DNA from: Chitinophaga sp. YR573
Lineage (GTDB): Bacteria > Bacteroidota > Bacteroidia > Chitinophagales > Chitinophagaceae
NCBI RefSeq assembly: GCF_900110995.1
Contig: NZ_FOJF01000002.1
Location: 620,001 to 684,000, forward strand
Direction of reading: 5' to 3'
DNA length: 64,000 nt
Shown: positions 44,280 to 53,681 of the stretch, in pieces
Position numbering within the stretch: the stretch's first letter is position 1
Layout: every line of letters begins with the position of its first letter
Made by a program: the position numbers and the translations under genes
The notes under the pieces: generated by a model
The model's input: the letters and a program-made list of their open reading frames with translations, nothing else
Databases searched by the model: none
What the model was told of the DNA's origin: nothing

Positions 44280-44650
44280 GATTTTTATAGTAGATATAAG
44301 CAAGCGAAATTTTCTGCTCGTTTTTATACTAGATGTGAATGTTTAATGAGTACGATTTTAAATAGTTCAAGAAGAAAATGAAATTGTTTAGATAGCCTTC
44401 TAATTGAGTGATTCATTCAATTTACTGATAAAATAATTTGAATTAAAGGGTAATAAATGTTTTGCTTGTAATAGAGGTGTATATCTAAATGTTGTGAATT
44501 TCGAATGCTTTTTAAAGAAGAGATCATTTAAAATATTTTTCGGGTTACTTACTTAGCTCATCACAAATATAGATAGAAGATAATTAGAACAATTGCATAA
44601 TGGATGTGAAGAAAGAACAAAAGTTATATCTATAATTATCAGTACAGCAG

Positions 44651-45595
44651 TCATACTTCACTAAAAGTACTCCGGTACCTTCCTGGCGCAACTCCGGTGG
44701 ATTTTTTGAAGACGCGAATAAAGAAGGAAGAGTCGCTGTACCCAACTTCAAGACCGATATCGGCGATAGGGAGTTCAGAGCGGATGAGAAGAGTTTTGGC
44801 TTTGGACATGCGCAACTGCTGGACATATTGGAGTACGGTAAGGCCGGTTTTCAAACGGAAGCCATTTTGAAGCGCACGTTCAGTGATACCCATGTTTTTG
44901 GCAAGGTCCTCGATGTTGAAGAGGAGTTCAGGAGAGGATTCTATTTTATGGATGAGAGAGAGTATTTCGGTATCGAAGAGGGCAATAAGCCGGCTATCCT
45001 GGAAGGAGCGTCGATGAACGCCATCAAGATAAGCGATAGTAAAATCTGCAATACGGTTGTCGTAGTATTTGGTACGCGCATCACCAGTAAGGAGATTGTT
45101 CTTGATTTTGTCTAATTCAACACGGACAGTGCCAGAGTATTTGGAGTAAGGGAGTTCCAGCGTAGATTTATAGAGACCTGAGAAAGCGGTCATTAATTCG
45201 GAGAGCATGGAATAGGTGGAAAGTAGTTGAGAAAGTAAAGAAACAGAAGGCTCGATATAAATAGTATGATAAATCTTGTTTGCAGATAAATGAAGCGGAA
45301 TAGAAACATCCGGCCCAAGGTAGCGCATACAAAGATGAGTACTATTAAGCGACACTTGCAGGAAGATAACAGGAGTAGTCGATGATAAAGTAAGAGAAAG
45401 GTCTGAAGAAGTGACTTCAACATACTGCTCACGATAAACATGCCCCGCAATTTCAACAGACTGATTAATGAACACTCCCCAACGAGAGGATATGAATTGC
45501 ACAGAAGTCCTGGGAATGTTTAAAGCTAGTTTACGATAACGGGTTGGCAGCTCTGATAAGACCTTTCCATCTGGTAAGCTGATGTTTACAGGCAT
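44651..45595 (-). CDS. AraC family regulator (paralogue 1)
   Basis: A 314-aa regulator. The C-terminal ~100 residues contain two AraC HTHs: FNIEDLAKNMGITERALQNGFRLKTG and LPIADIGLEVGYSDSSFFIRVFKKSTGVAPGRYR. The N-terminal 200 residues are not a cupin I recognise; they contain a conserved LPYSKY...YYDNRIADF segment shared with the AraC gene at 45729. The ligand is unknown. It is encoded 134 bp from the paralogue on the same strand. Confidence 0.85.
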   Translation of the reverse strand: MPVNISLPDGKVLSELPTRYRKLALNIPRTSVQFISSRWGVFINQSVEIAGHVYREQYVEVTSSDLSLTLSSTTPVIFLQVSLNSTHLCMRYLGPDVSIPLHLSANKIYHTIYIEPSVSLLSQLLSTYSMLSELMTAFSGLYKSTLELPYSKYSGTVRVELDKIKNNLLTGDARTKYYDNRIADFTIAYLDGVHRRSFQDSRLIALFDTEILSLIHKIESSPELLFNIEDLAKNMGITERALQNGFRLKTGLTVLQYVQQLRMSKAKTLLIRSELPIADIGLEVGYSDSSFFIRVFKKSTGVAPGRYRSTFSEV

Positions 45596-45728
45596 TATAT
45601 AAAGGTTTGTATGGTTAACAATGAAAATAATAGAGCTAAGGGTATAACAATAACAAATATCTCAATAGGGAACAGGAATAAATAGGACGAAAACAAACTA
45701 TTAATGAAGAAATAAAACTTAAATAGTG

Positions 45729-46724
45729 CTAATTGTCCTTTCTGAATTCATGCGGTGTCTTCCCTGTAGTCCGTTTAAACACCCGGGAGAAGTAGGAGTG
45801 ATCTGTATAACCGACCTCAAAAGAGATCTCGGAAATACTATCATCAGAAGATAATAGGAGAAGTTTAGCTTTCTCAATTCGCTGCTGCTGCACAAACAAC
45901 AACACCGTAATCCCCTTTTTAGACTTAAACGCATTTTCCAGCGCACGCGGAGTCATCCCCATTCGCTGGGCTTGTTCGATGACGTTGATAGGCTTCTCAG
46001 GGAATTGTTGAATAAGGGCAATGAACTCTTCTATCTGAATAATAATAACACTGGTGATGTGATTATCCCGGTGAATCTCTTCAAGATAGGAGAGAATAAA
46101 GTCGCTAAGACGACTATTATAATAAAGCACACTAGCCTGCCCCGGAATCACCCAGTTTTTCAGATTTTGTATCTCTTTATGGGCTTTCTTGCCAAATTTG
46201 CTATAAGGCAACACAAAAAGAGTATCCGCTTTCAAAAGTTGTAAGAGATGCGGATAACTGCCAGCCAAACCCGTTAATAAGACCGTAGAAGGGGAGATAT
46301 AAACAGAATGATACTTCTGCCCTGCAAACAGGTAAATAACGTAAATAGCGCCTGGTTTAAGGTAATGCATGCCCCGCTTGTTAGACTGGGGAAATATGCG
46401 GCCATCAGGATATCGTAAAGTGAGATCTCCGGAGAGCATACCAAAGAGCACAAGTATAGGAGCAGTAACGGTAATATGTATCTCGGTATTGACTAAAGGT
46501 TCGAAATAATGTTCACCATAGAGGTAGTCATTGATTTGTACATACTGATGAATAAAAGTACCAGGAGCGCCGTGGGTATAAATAATGGAGAGATCGTCAA
46601 AGGGTAACTGTAGTTTCTTATGTCGCAAAGGAATCAGGGTTGTTGTGGAGACCTGATTTACTAATGCTTCAGGCAGCTGAAACATCATCGGCATGCTGGG
46701 TTCTTTGCAGGTGAAGTTCGACAT
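45729..46724 (-). CDS. AraC family regulator (paralogue 2)
   Basis: A 331-aa regulator similar in architecture to the 44651 product, with LPYSKF...YYNSRLSDFILSYLEEIHR in the N-terminal domain and the HTHs INVIEQAQRMGMTPRALENAF and DSISEISFEVGYTDHSYFSRVFKRTTGKTPHEFR at the end. The two genes are tandem duplicates. It is divergent from the T9SS type B protein gene (186 bp apart), which it may control. Confidence 0.85.
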   Translation of the reverse strand: MSNFTCKEPSMPMMFQLPEALVNQVSTTTLIPLRHKKLQLPFDDLSIIYTHGAPGTFIHQYVQINDYLYGEHYFEPLVNTEIHITVTAPILVLFGMLSGDLTLRYPDGRIFPQSNKRGMHYLKPGAIYVIYLFAGQKYHSVYISPSTVLLTGLAGSYPHLLQLLKADTLFVLPYSKFGKKAHKEIQNLKNWVIPGQASVLYYNSRLSDFILSYLEEIHRDNHITSVIIIQIEEFIALIQQFPEKPINVIEQAQRMGMTPRALENAFKSKKGITVLLFVQQQRIEKAKLLLLSSDDSISEISFEVGYTDHSYFSRVFKRTTGKTPHEFRKDN

Positions 46725-46910
46725 AACAATTCAAACACATTAGGACGATAGCTAATTATTTTCATGATTATCAACCTGTTTTTGTTTTAATTTTTAACAT
46801 ATAAATTTTTAATGTAATTTAGGATAGAGCCCGGTGCCAATGTGCTATAGTACTCATTCTGCGGATTAAATGAAAATGAAGCAGTTACTCTGTAATACTC
46901 ATTATTAACC

Positions 46911-48185
46911 ATGTCTAAAATCTATCCCGTAATCCTGGTGCTATCCCTCACCTGCTCAAAAGGATTAGCACAATGTGGTATAGCAGTTACCACTATCCCT
47001 AATACTTTCATGTGCCAGGGCGCCTCTATCCAAATGGACGCAACCGGTGGAATCACCTACAAATGGAGCCCGAAAACGGGACTCTCCAGCGATAGTATTG
47101 CCAATCCAATTGCAAAACCGACAGTCACTACTACTTATATAGTAACAGGTTATGATGCCAAAGGATGTTCAGGGAAAGATAGTGTAACCATTCGCGTTAA
47201 CCCATTACCGGAAATTACAAAGAACAACGATACAGCGATATGCGCAGGAGACCATGTCTCCTTATCTGTTAGCACCAATTATCCTGCAACATATAGCTGG
47301 TCGCCCGCAACGGGATTAGATAATCCTTATGTCGCCAATCCGGTAGCATCACCGATTACTAATACAGAATACACAGTAACAGCTACCACTGAATTCCGTT
47401 GCAGCAGCAAAGCGAAAGTAGACCTGGTAGTAAATCCCGCACCGGAATTTCTCATCAGACCAGATACACCTGTTATCTGTATCGGTCAGCATATATTGAT
47501 CAAAGCAAGTGGGGGAGATGTATACGCCTGGTATGTGAAAGATTCGCTGATATCTAATGAAGCTGGGTTAACAGTAGCACCCACAACAGATACATTATAC
47601 AAACTGAGCATCACCAATAATACCTGTCATTATACTGATAGTTTCAGTGTACCCGTAAAAGTGTATAAGATTCCTGTAACGTCTTTAACTAAATCTAACA
47701 ATGTAGATTGCGTACATCACGATGCATTATTAGAAGCTACCGGTGGTAATAAATACAAGTGGGAAGAAGCAGATGGCCTCAGCAATTTAAATATCGCCAA
47801 TCCAATTGTGACACCTACAAAAACAACTACCTACCAGGTAACTATCACAGATGAACATGGCTGTTCTAATTTAGAAGCAACTACTGTAGGAGTAGATTTT
47901 AATTCTTCACTCAGCCAGTACACGTTACCCTCTGCTTTCTCTCCTAACGGAGATGGTAACAATGATTGCTTCGGATTAAAATACTGGGGGAGAGTAGAAG
48001 GATTACTGTTTAATATCTATAATCGCTCCGGACAACTACTCTTCTCTTCCAATACAACAAACGCCTGCTGGGATGGATATTACAAAGGAATGCCGCAACC
48101 TGTAGGGACTTACCTCTACTCGATTACGGCAAAAACAGCTTGTGGCAATGAATGTAAAAAAGGAACAATTATCTTACTCAGATAA
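46911..48185 (+). CDS. Secreted protein with repeated Ig/PKD-like domains and T9SS type B C-terminus
   Basis: A 424-aa exported protein. After a signal peptide (about 1-20) there are about four repeats of roughly 85 residues with the pattern W-SPKTGL...ANPIAKPT(V)TTTY (first about 35-95, others near 125, 220 and 290). The C-terminal ~90 residues are the gliding-motility-associated, T9SS type B sorting domain: LPSAFSPNGDGNNDCFGL and PQPVGTYLYSITAK. The T9SS would export it to the cell surface. Its 3' end overlaps the anti-sigma gene by 12 bp on the opposite strand. Confidence 0.88.
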   Translation: MSKIYPVILVLSLTCSKGLAQCGIAVTTIPNTFMCQGASIQMDATGGITYKWSPKTGLSSDSIANPIAKPTVTTTYIVTGYDAKGCSGKDSVTIRVNPLPEITKNNDTAICAGDHVSLSVSTNYPATYSWSPATGLDNPYVANPVASPITNTEYTVTATTEFRCSSKAKVDLVVNPAPEFLIRPDTPVICIGQHILIKASGGDVYAWYVKDSLISNEAGLTVAPTTDTLYKLSITNNTCHYTDSFSVPVKVYKIPVTSLTKSNNVDCVHHDALLEATGGNKYKWEEADGLSNLNIANPIVTPTKTTTYQVTITDEHGCSNLEATTVGVDFNSSLSQYTLPSAFSPNGDGNNDCFGLKYWGRVEGLLFNIYNRSGQLLFSSNTTNACWDGYYKGMPQPVGTYLYSITAKTACGNECKKGTIILLR

Positions 48186-48935
48186 ACTGGCAATACTCTC
48201 CAGCAACAACTGCGCCTGTGCATGCCTGGACGTTCCAACCGGAATATTCAGCAGCCATTTACGGCAATCATTATATTTATGTTCTTTCAAAAAACGAATC
48301 GCCATAAAATACGCAGCATCATATTTGAAAACAGAATTCCCTGCATACACATGTTCCAGCATATTCTCCGCTTTCTGCATATCACCTGTCTCTATCAATG
48401 AAACACCATAATAAAAAGTGATCATCGCATCATTCCTATCCTTTTCAAATATTACCTGTAAATCTTTAGCAGCTACATCAAATTGCTGATTGTTGAAAGC
48501 AGTAGTCGCCTGTTGCAACAACGTATCTGTATGATCTCCTCTCTCCGCAGATGTCACCATCTGTAAACCGCCATATTCTTTATACAGGTCATGCTGTTTC
48601 CAGGGATGGAATAAGTTCACCACCAGTATCAGCGCTACAGCTGCCGCCGCACATGCCCATTTGATATAAATGCCTACCGGTCTTATTTTAGCTTCCGTTT
48701 TACCGAAATACTCTTCATTCAGCGAATGTAAAGTCTGTGATAACGCCTTATCCTGTGTATCAGGGGCCAGTCGCGTACGCAACGTAGCCTGTACCTGCTG
48801 ATACTGCTGTACATTTTCCTGCAGCGTCTTGTCGCGTTGTAACATCAGTTCAAACTGTTGCTGTTCCTCTCCGGCCATATCGCCGTTAACATACAGCGCT
48901 ATTTCTTCTTCAGTATATGAGTGCATACGATTCAT
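48174..48935 (-). CDS. Anti-sigma-like membrane protein with TPR region
   Basis: A 253-aa protein. The N-terminal part is a short helical domain (SYTEEEIALYVNGDMAGEEQQQFE) like the cytoplasmic anti-sigma modules, a transmembrane helix lies around 91-108 (WACAAAAVALILVVNLF), and the C-terminal part has TPR-like helices (TTAFNNQQFDVAAKDLQVIF, AENMLEHVYAG). It is adjacent to the ECF sigma gene at 48936 and probably inhibits it. It lacks a FecR domain. Confidence 0.7.
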   Translation of the reverse strand: MNRMHSYTEEEIALYVNGDMAGEEQQQFELMLQRDKTLQENVQQYQQVQATLRTRLAPDTQDKALSQTLHSLNEEYFGKTEAKIRPVGIYIKWACAAAAVALILVVNLFHPWKQHDLYKEYGGLQMVTSAERGDHTDTLLQQATTAFNNQQFDVAAKDLQVIFEKDRNDAMITFYYGVSLIETGDMQKAENMLEHVYAGNSVFKYDAAYFMAIRFLKEHKYNDCRKWLLNIPVGTSRHAQAQLLLESIASLSE

Positions 48936-49499
48936 CTATTGTTGTGAACGGATAATTTTTAGCAGGGTAGCCATACATTCGGATTTCTTCTTACGCAGAT
49001 AACCGTAGGTAACACCCAGAGACTCAGCTATTTTCTCCTGGTGTTCATCCTGTAAACTACGCTGAATGATCTCCCTGCATTTTTCTCCCAGTTGGCGAAA
49101 AGCATGCATAAATAACCTGGTCTGGCCTTCCTGCTCTGCAATTTGCTCCGACATGGCAAAAACATCTTCTCCCATATTATCATATACATCCGCACTGTGA
49201 TTTGTTACCGGGTCATTCGATCTTTTTTTTAACTCATTCAGCCATTTCCGCTTACATACTAATAATAAGAAGGGCTCAAAAGGGCAGGTCAGCTGCAATT
49301 GCTTGTGTTTGGCCTGCTGGTAGATGGCGGTCAGGGCTTCCTGGAAAATATCCGCTGCATCCTGTCCGGTACCACTATTGTTAATAATGTATCCTTTAAT
49401 CTTATCAGCAAACTGCTCATAAATCTGCCGGATAATCCGGCTATCATTCTGCAACAGGCCTTCTATATAACGTTGATCAATATGCGTGACGGTACTCAT
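48936..49499 (-). CDS. ECF-type RNA polymerase sigma factor
   Basis: A 187-aa sigma-70 family protein with region 2 (AADIFQEALTAIYQQAK, about 57-73) and region 4 (CREIIQRSLQDEHQEKIAESLGVTYGYLRKKKSECMATL, about 137-175). The region 4 wording KIAESLGVTYGYLRKKKSEC is less typical of the FecI type, so it may recognise other promoters. It is cotranscribed with the anti-sigma-like gene. Confidence 0.85.
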   Translation of the reverse strand: MSTVTHIDQRYIEGLLQNDSRIIRQIYEQFADKIKGYIINNSGTGQDAADIFQEALTAIYQQAKHKQLQLTCPFEPFLLLVCKRKWLNELKKRSNDPVTNHSADVYDNMGEDVFAMSEQIAEQEGQTRLFMHAFRQLGEKCREIIQRSLQDEHQEKIAESLGVTYGYLRKKKSECMATLLKIIRSQQ

Positions 49500-49645
49500 T
49501 GTCTGTTTTCTGTGGGTCTGCTAATATATAATAAATTTTTTTAAGGGAGGGGGGTAACAAAAGGAATTACCGGTTGATATACCTGTAGAAAGGCGGTAGC
49601 TGAAAAGCCTGAAAAGAGTAAGCAACTATTTTAAACCAGATAACT

Positions 49646-49732
49646 ATGAATGTAAATCCTGTAGTAAAAGACGCTTGCCTGTTGTTAATAGCGATACTGT
49701 TGGTAACACTCATGCATGCCTGTAAACATTAA
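49646..49732 (+). CDS. 28-aa lipoprotein-like peptide
   Basis: ATG at 49646 gives MNVNPVVKDACLLLIAILLVT and then LMHACKH, with a hydrophobic helix and a lipobox-like LMHAC before a two-residue tail, and stop at 49730-49732. Too short to be sure. It sits 28 bp before the lipoprotein gene at 49761 in the same orientation and could be its leader or a real toxin-sized or regulatory peptide. Confidence 0.35.
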   Translation: MNVNPVVKDACLLLIAILLVTLMHACKH

Positions 49733-49760
49733 AATTAACTCACTTCAAAAAATAACAATT

Positions 49761-50699
49761 ATGAAAAAGTTCCTAGTTTTAGCTTCTGTAGTACTGATTG
49801 CCGCCTGTAGTAAAGAGACACAGGCACCTACTCCTGATAATTCAATCAAAGCCGCCGATTTCTTCGCAAAATACAAAGTAAACGAACAAACCTTCAAAGG
49901 TAGCGCTGCACTGGGTTTCACTATCACCGGTGAAAAAGGTACTAAAATCACTTTCCCCCTCCATGCCTTCAAAGATTCTATTACCGGTGCTGCAGTAAAC
50001 ATCGGAGATGTTGAAATCAAATTAACAGAAATACTGAGCAAAAAAGATATCCTGTTATCTGGCCCTATGACCGAATCCAATGGTCAGCTGCTGATTTCAG
50101 GTGGAGAAATAAAAGTAACTGCTAAACTGAATGGCGCGGTATTAATCCCTGGTGATTCTGCCATCAAAGTAGAAGTGCCACAGGTAATGAAAGCAGGTGA
50201 TATGAACCTGTTCGTACAGGCTCCAAGGAAACAGGCTGATGGTGGTACTATCCCTCCGGATTTCCAAAGTACCTGGGTACCAGCTCCTTATGCTCCATTC
50301 GGTATGGGTGCCAGTTCCTATATCTTCACACTGCCTGCTTTCACATGGGTGAATTGCGACCGCTTCTACAGCGATCCTGCTCCTAAAACCACTATCACAG
50401 TGTCCCCTGACTTCCAGGATTCAGATTCAATCTCCGGTTTACAGGTGATGATCGTGTTCAAAGATATCACGACTGTCATCACCCTGCCTTTCAACTATAC
50501 TTTAACACAGTTCCAGTCCTACTTAAACTCCCTTCCAATCGGTAAAGAAGGAGAACTGGTACTGATCGGTAAAGATGAAAACGGCTACATAGAGTTCGGT
50601 ACACAGCACATCACGATCGCTGCAGATATGCACATCGATGCGCCAATTGCCCGCTCTTCAGAAGCAACGGTATCAGCTTTTCTCAATACGGTACAATAG
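49761..50699 (+). CDS. Hypothetical lipoprotein
   Basis: A 312-aa lipoprotein started at ATG 49761 (MKKFLVLASVVLIAACS; Cys16). The frame is open to 49716 but the extra 15 residues are not signal-like. The mature part is beta-rich: ITFPLHAFKDSITGAAVNIGDVEIKLTEI and later TLPFNYTLTQFQSYLNSLPIGKEGELVLIGK. It could resemble surface-exposed carboxypeptidase-regulatory-like or ZU5-like domains, but I do not name a family. It ends at a strong terminator. Confidence 0.7.
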   Translation: MKKFLVLASVVLIAACSKETQAPTPDNSIKAADFFAKYKVNEQTFKGSAALGFTITGEKGTKITFPLHAFKDSITGAAVNIGDVEIKLTEILSKKDILLSGPMTESNGQLLISGGEIKVTAKLNGAVLIPGDSAIKVEVPQVMKAGDMNLFVQAPRKQADGGTIPPDFQSTWVPAPYAPFGMGASSYIFTLPAFTWVNCDRFYSDPAPKTTITVSPDFQDSDSISGLQVMIVFKDITTVITLPFNYTLTQFQSYLNSLPIGKEGELVLIGKDENGYIEFGTQHITIAADMHIDAPIARSSEATVSAFLNTVQ

Positions 50700-50725
50700 T
50701 TCAGTGATTCTTGCTTTGACCCCAA

Positions 50726-50753
50726 TAGGATGCTCCTCAGCCGGAGCATCCTA
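50726..50753 (+). terminator. Rho-independent terminator
   Basis: An 11-bp stem (50726-50736 with 50743-50753) with a 6-nt loop, followed by a short T-rich stretch. It ends the lipoprotein transcript. Confidence 0.85.
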
Positions 50754-50833
50754 ATTTTAATTATATAGATAATTATTATATTTAAGGATTTATATTACCT
50801 TGTGTTATAGATCCCTATCGTAAATGTAGCACT

Positions 50834-52792
50834 ATGAAACACTGGTTCCTTCTGTTATGTATAATATGTGTGAAAAGTTATGCGCAGTCCACAGACAGCA
50901 TACCTGCTCAGGTCAATACTCAGGAGACAGATAACAAAATTGCTTTTTCATCTGATTTACGTGCCTTGCGTCCTATCGCTGGTGCGCCTTCTCCTTTTTA
51001 CTCTTATTTCTGGGAATTCGGAGATGGTACTTTCAGTTTTGAAAAAACACCACTGCATGTTTACAGCGATACGGGGAATTATGAAATAAGATTATACGCG
51101 ACTAATAATTATGACGATGGAAAACCACCGCCAACAAGGCCCCGCCCTGTAAGGATCAAGAATAAATCCTTTGCAGATGCTGCTACGCCTTCCGGGTTTT
51201 TTAAAGGAGGCGGCGCTATTGAAATGAAAGTAAACAGGATGCCCAGGGCAGGAGAGGAGATGGTATTACTGATAGGATATCGGCAACAGGCAGTCACCGG
51301 CGGATCGCTGATGCTGCTGTACAATGACAAGGATTTTAAGCAGGATAACTTTGCCTGGCAGGAAGTACGTGCCCATCACCAGGAAAGGGAGATCCCGGCA
51401 GATTCTATGTGGGCATATATGCAGGAACAACCTTTGAATATGCCGCTTTTACTGGCGAAAAACGGCCCGGCGGATGAAGATGTCATCACTAATCCCCTCC
51501 GTAATCAGCAGGTAAAAACCATGGTGATGGACCAGATGCAACAGTTCCGTAAGAACCATGTGTGGCGTATGGAAAAGATCCAGCCTGGGGCAGAACAGTT
51601 CATGTTCGTTTCCCTGCAAACCACGCCGGAGATGGTGAAAGATACCAATGCTGTCGTAAACCTCACCGCTTTATTCATTCCCGATGATCCTTCCGCAGAA
51701 CCGGAACAATACGTACTGGAACTGCCTATAGTAGCCTCCCATGATCCTAACCGCATGATTATGCGCAACCGGCACATGAACTACCGCTTCACCGGTAAAA
51801 AGAGAACACTCACTTACAAAATACAGTTCCAGAACACCGGTACCGGTCCTGCTTCTAAGGTGGATGTAGGCATCCGTATCCCGGATGTTTTAGATGGTGG
51901 CTCTGTAGACCTGGTAGAGATTCAGCCTAAATGTATCCCCTGCGCCAAAGCATACGAGCATCAGAGCTGTGTGGATACCGTCAGGACAAAAGACAGCGTG
52001 CATTTCGTTTTACGCAATATCTACCTGCCAGGCATGCAGCAGGATGGCGTACATGATGAAGATTCTACCAAAGGATTTATCAAATACACCATTCACTTTA
52101 GCCGTAAGCCGGCCAAACAGCCGTTTACCAGTCGGGCTGCGATTGTTTTCGATCACAATGAACCGGTGGTGACGAATCGTTCTACAGCCCGTTTTATACC
52201 CGGAATTTCCCCTGGGATCATTATGGGTTATACCAGCAGGCTGGGAACATCAGGAAGCTGGAAAACGGGCGATAAAGGGCTTACAATAGGGGCCAGTCTT
52301 TCTCCCTATGCACCACATCATCAGTACCTGCAACTGGAACTGTATGCCAGTGCTTTCAATGAATATACACAATACCTGGGCCGTCGGGAAGGTGGAGATA
52401 CTGTTATTAACGATACAGGTTATAAAGTGCGTTACCGTGATAAATATGAAAATGTACGTATAGTGACAATTGAAGCGGTTCCTTTGCAATTCAGGTATAA
52501 TCTGAATAGCTGGATAGGGGTAGGAGTAGGGATGATGGCGAACGTAAATCTAAGCTCACGCGTTAAACATACATTGAATACTGTTGCCGAAAACGCAAAT
52601 GGTGGTAATGCTACTTTACTTACTGGAGAGCTGGATAGTAAACAATCCTGGTTTACTGAGTATAACCCTGGTTTCTTTGGAGATCTGCAGTTGGGTAGAG
52701 TACGTACCGGACCAGCAGTGGGCATCCGTTACCAGTATTATACCAATCCGGCACAGCAGCGGATTTATATGTATGCTACCTGGAGATTGTAA
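50834..52792 (+). CDS. PKD-domain protein with C-terminal outer-membrane barrel
   Basis: A 652-aa exported protein (signal peptide about 1-18). A PKD domain is at about 30-105 (FWEFGDGTFSFEKTPLHVYSDTGNYEIRLY), then a long linker region, a DUF11-like repeated-protein domain at about 320-450 (KRTLTYKIQFQNTGTGPASKVDVGIRIPDV) and a C-terminal barrel-like region from about 480 (LQLELYASAF, EAVPLQFRYNLNSWIGVGVGMMANV, ending RIYMYATWRL). The ending in an aromatic residue region is compatible with an outer-membrane beta-barrel. Role unknown; may bind polymers. Confidence 0.75.
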   Translation: MKHWFLLLCIICVKSYAQSTDSIPAQVNTQETDNKIAFSSDLRALRPIAGAPSPFYSYFWEFGDGTFSFEKTPLHVYSDTGNYEIRLYATNNYDDGKPPPTRPRPVRIKNKSFADAATPSGFFKGGGAIEMKVNRMPRAGEEMVLLIGYRQQAVTGGSLMLLYNDKDFKQDNFAWQEVRAHHQEREIPADSMWAYMQEQPLNMPLLLAKNGPADEDVITNPLRNQQVKTMVMDQMQQFRKNHVWRMEKIQPGAEQFMFVSLQTTPEMVKDTNAVVNLTALFIPDDPSAEPEQYVLELPIVASHDPNRMIMRNRHMNYRFTGKKRTLTYKIQFQNTGTGPASKVDVGIRIPDVLDGGSVDLVEIQPKCIPCAKAYEHQSCVDTVRTKDSVHFVLRNIYLPGMQQDGVHDEDSTKGFIKYTIHFSRKPAKQPFTSRAAIVFDHNEPVVTNRSTARFIPGISPGIIMGYTSRLGTSGSWKTGDKGLTIGASLSPYAPHHQYLQLELYASAFNEYTQYLGRREGGDTVINDTGYKVRYRDKYENVRIVTIEAVPLQFRYNLNSWIGVGVGMMANVNLSSRVKHTLNTVAENANGGNATLLTGELDSKQSWFTEYNPGFFGDLQLGRVRTGPAVGIRYQYYTNPAQQRIYMYATWRL

Positions 52793-52793
52793 A

Positions 52794-53168
52794 TCATTTC
52801 CCGACTCTGTCAATAGGTCTGAAACGTAAGGCACTCCAGGTATCGTCTATGGAAATGGCGGTGACCGTAGTGATACCGAACTCTTCTCCGGTTACACGAA
52901 TAGTATCTCTGTTGATATCAGTTTTAATCTTTGATGTTCCTTTGGGATAAGCAAACCATAAAACACTGTCTGGTTCAATGTTTTTCAGGTTGTTTTTGAG
53001 GAAGTGGAGATATTCTTTGTTGTTATTGATAAACACTAAAGTATTAGTGTTTTTTTTCGCAAGGCTTGTTTTGAAACCAAGTTGTACAAACGCGGCTTCA
53101 ATAGCGGCTGGTGCATTCAGCACAATACCATTGTCTTTGAACTTAAGCTTTTTAATAGTGTCCTGCAT
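52794..53168 (-). CDS. DUF3052-like protein
   Basis: A 124-aa protein with QDTIKKLKFKDNGIVLNAPAAIEAAF near the front, FLKNNLKNIEPDSVLWFAYPKGTSK in the middle and ISIDDTWSALRFRP at the end. This is the typical pattern of a small family (DUF3052-like) of unknown function, sometimes encoded next to other stress genes. It is convergent with the PKD protein gene, 1 bp apart. Confidence 0.75.
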   Translation of the reverse strand: MQDTIKKLKFKDNGIVLNAPAAIEAAFVQLGFKTSLAKKNTNTLVFINNNKEYLHFLKNNLKNIEPDSVLWFAYPKGTSKIKTDINRDTIRVTGEEFGITTVTAISIDDTWSALRFRPIDRVGK

Positions 53169-53252
53169 CGTTTGTCTCTTTTATTAAAACTAAATTAATA
53201 ATATTATAGCCATCTTGGTTGTTTAAATCCTATTCAGTACTTTGCTAATCCT

Positions 53253-53660
53253 ATGCAATTAACCGTCAACGCCAAACAGCTTGGCCGTAAAAGGGACTTA
53301 ATCGACAGGCTGGTAATAGAGATTGAAGATATCGGACAAGAGCCTACAGTGGCCGAATTGATCAGCGCTGTAGTTATACAGCAGGTCAGGGAATTTAATA
53401 GCAGACCTAACGAACCGACTCTCCTTCCATTGCTCGATCAGGAAACCTCCGGCAAAATTAGTTTTGGCAGTATTTATAATGATACGAAAGCTGATCCATC
53501 AGAAGCCGTTAAAACCGCCTTACTGGCATTTCAGGACGGATTGTTTGTTATTTTTGCCGATGAGAAGGAGTATACGAAATCTGAACAAATCATTCATTTA
53601 CAGGAAGATACTATTATTACTTTTATCCGTTTAACATTTCTTGCCGGTAGTTACTGGTAG
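53253..53660 (+). CDS. First gene of the DUF4132/HEAT operon, possible beta-grasp protein
   Basis: A 135-aa protein. Strand-like ends (LTVNAKQLG, RLVIEIED, then a helix VAELISAVVIQQVREFNSR, and ITFIRLTFLAG near the C-terminus) fit a ubiquitin-like/beta-grasp arrangement, with an insertion GKISFGSIYNDTKADPSEAVKTALLAFQDGLFVIF. It has no cysteines or catalytic motifs that I can see. It starts the operon 21 bp before the 1666-aa gene. The fold is an inference, but its place as first gene is clear. Confidence 0.65.
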   Translation: MQLTVNAKQLGRKRDLIDRLVIEIEDIGQEPTVAELISAVVIQQVREFNSRPNEPTLLPLLDQETSGKISFGSIYNDTKADPSEAVKTALLAFQDGLFVIFADEKEYTKSEQIIHLQEDTIITFIRLTFLAGSYW

Positions 53661-53681
53661 ATTCATCCATACCTCTATTTT

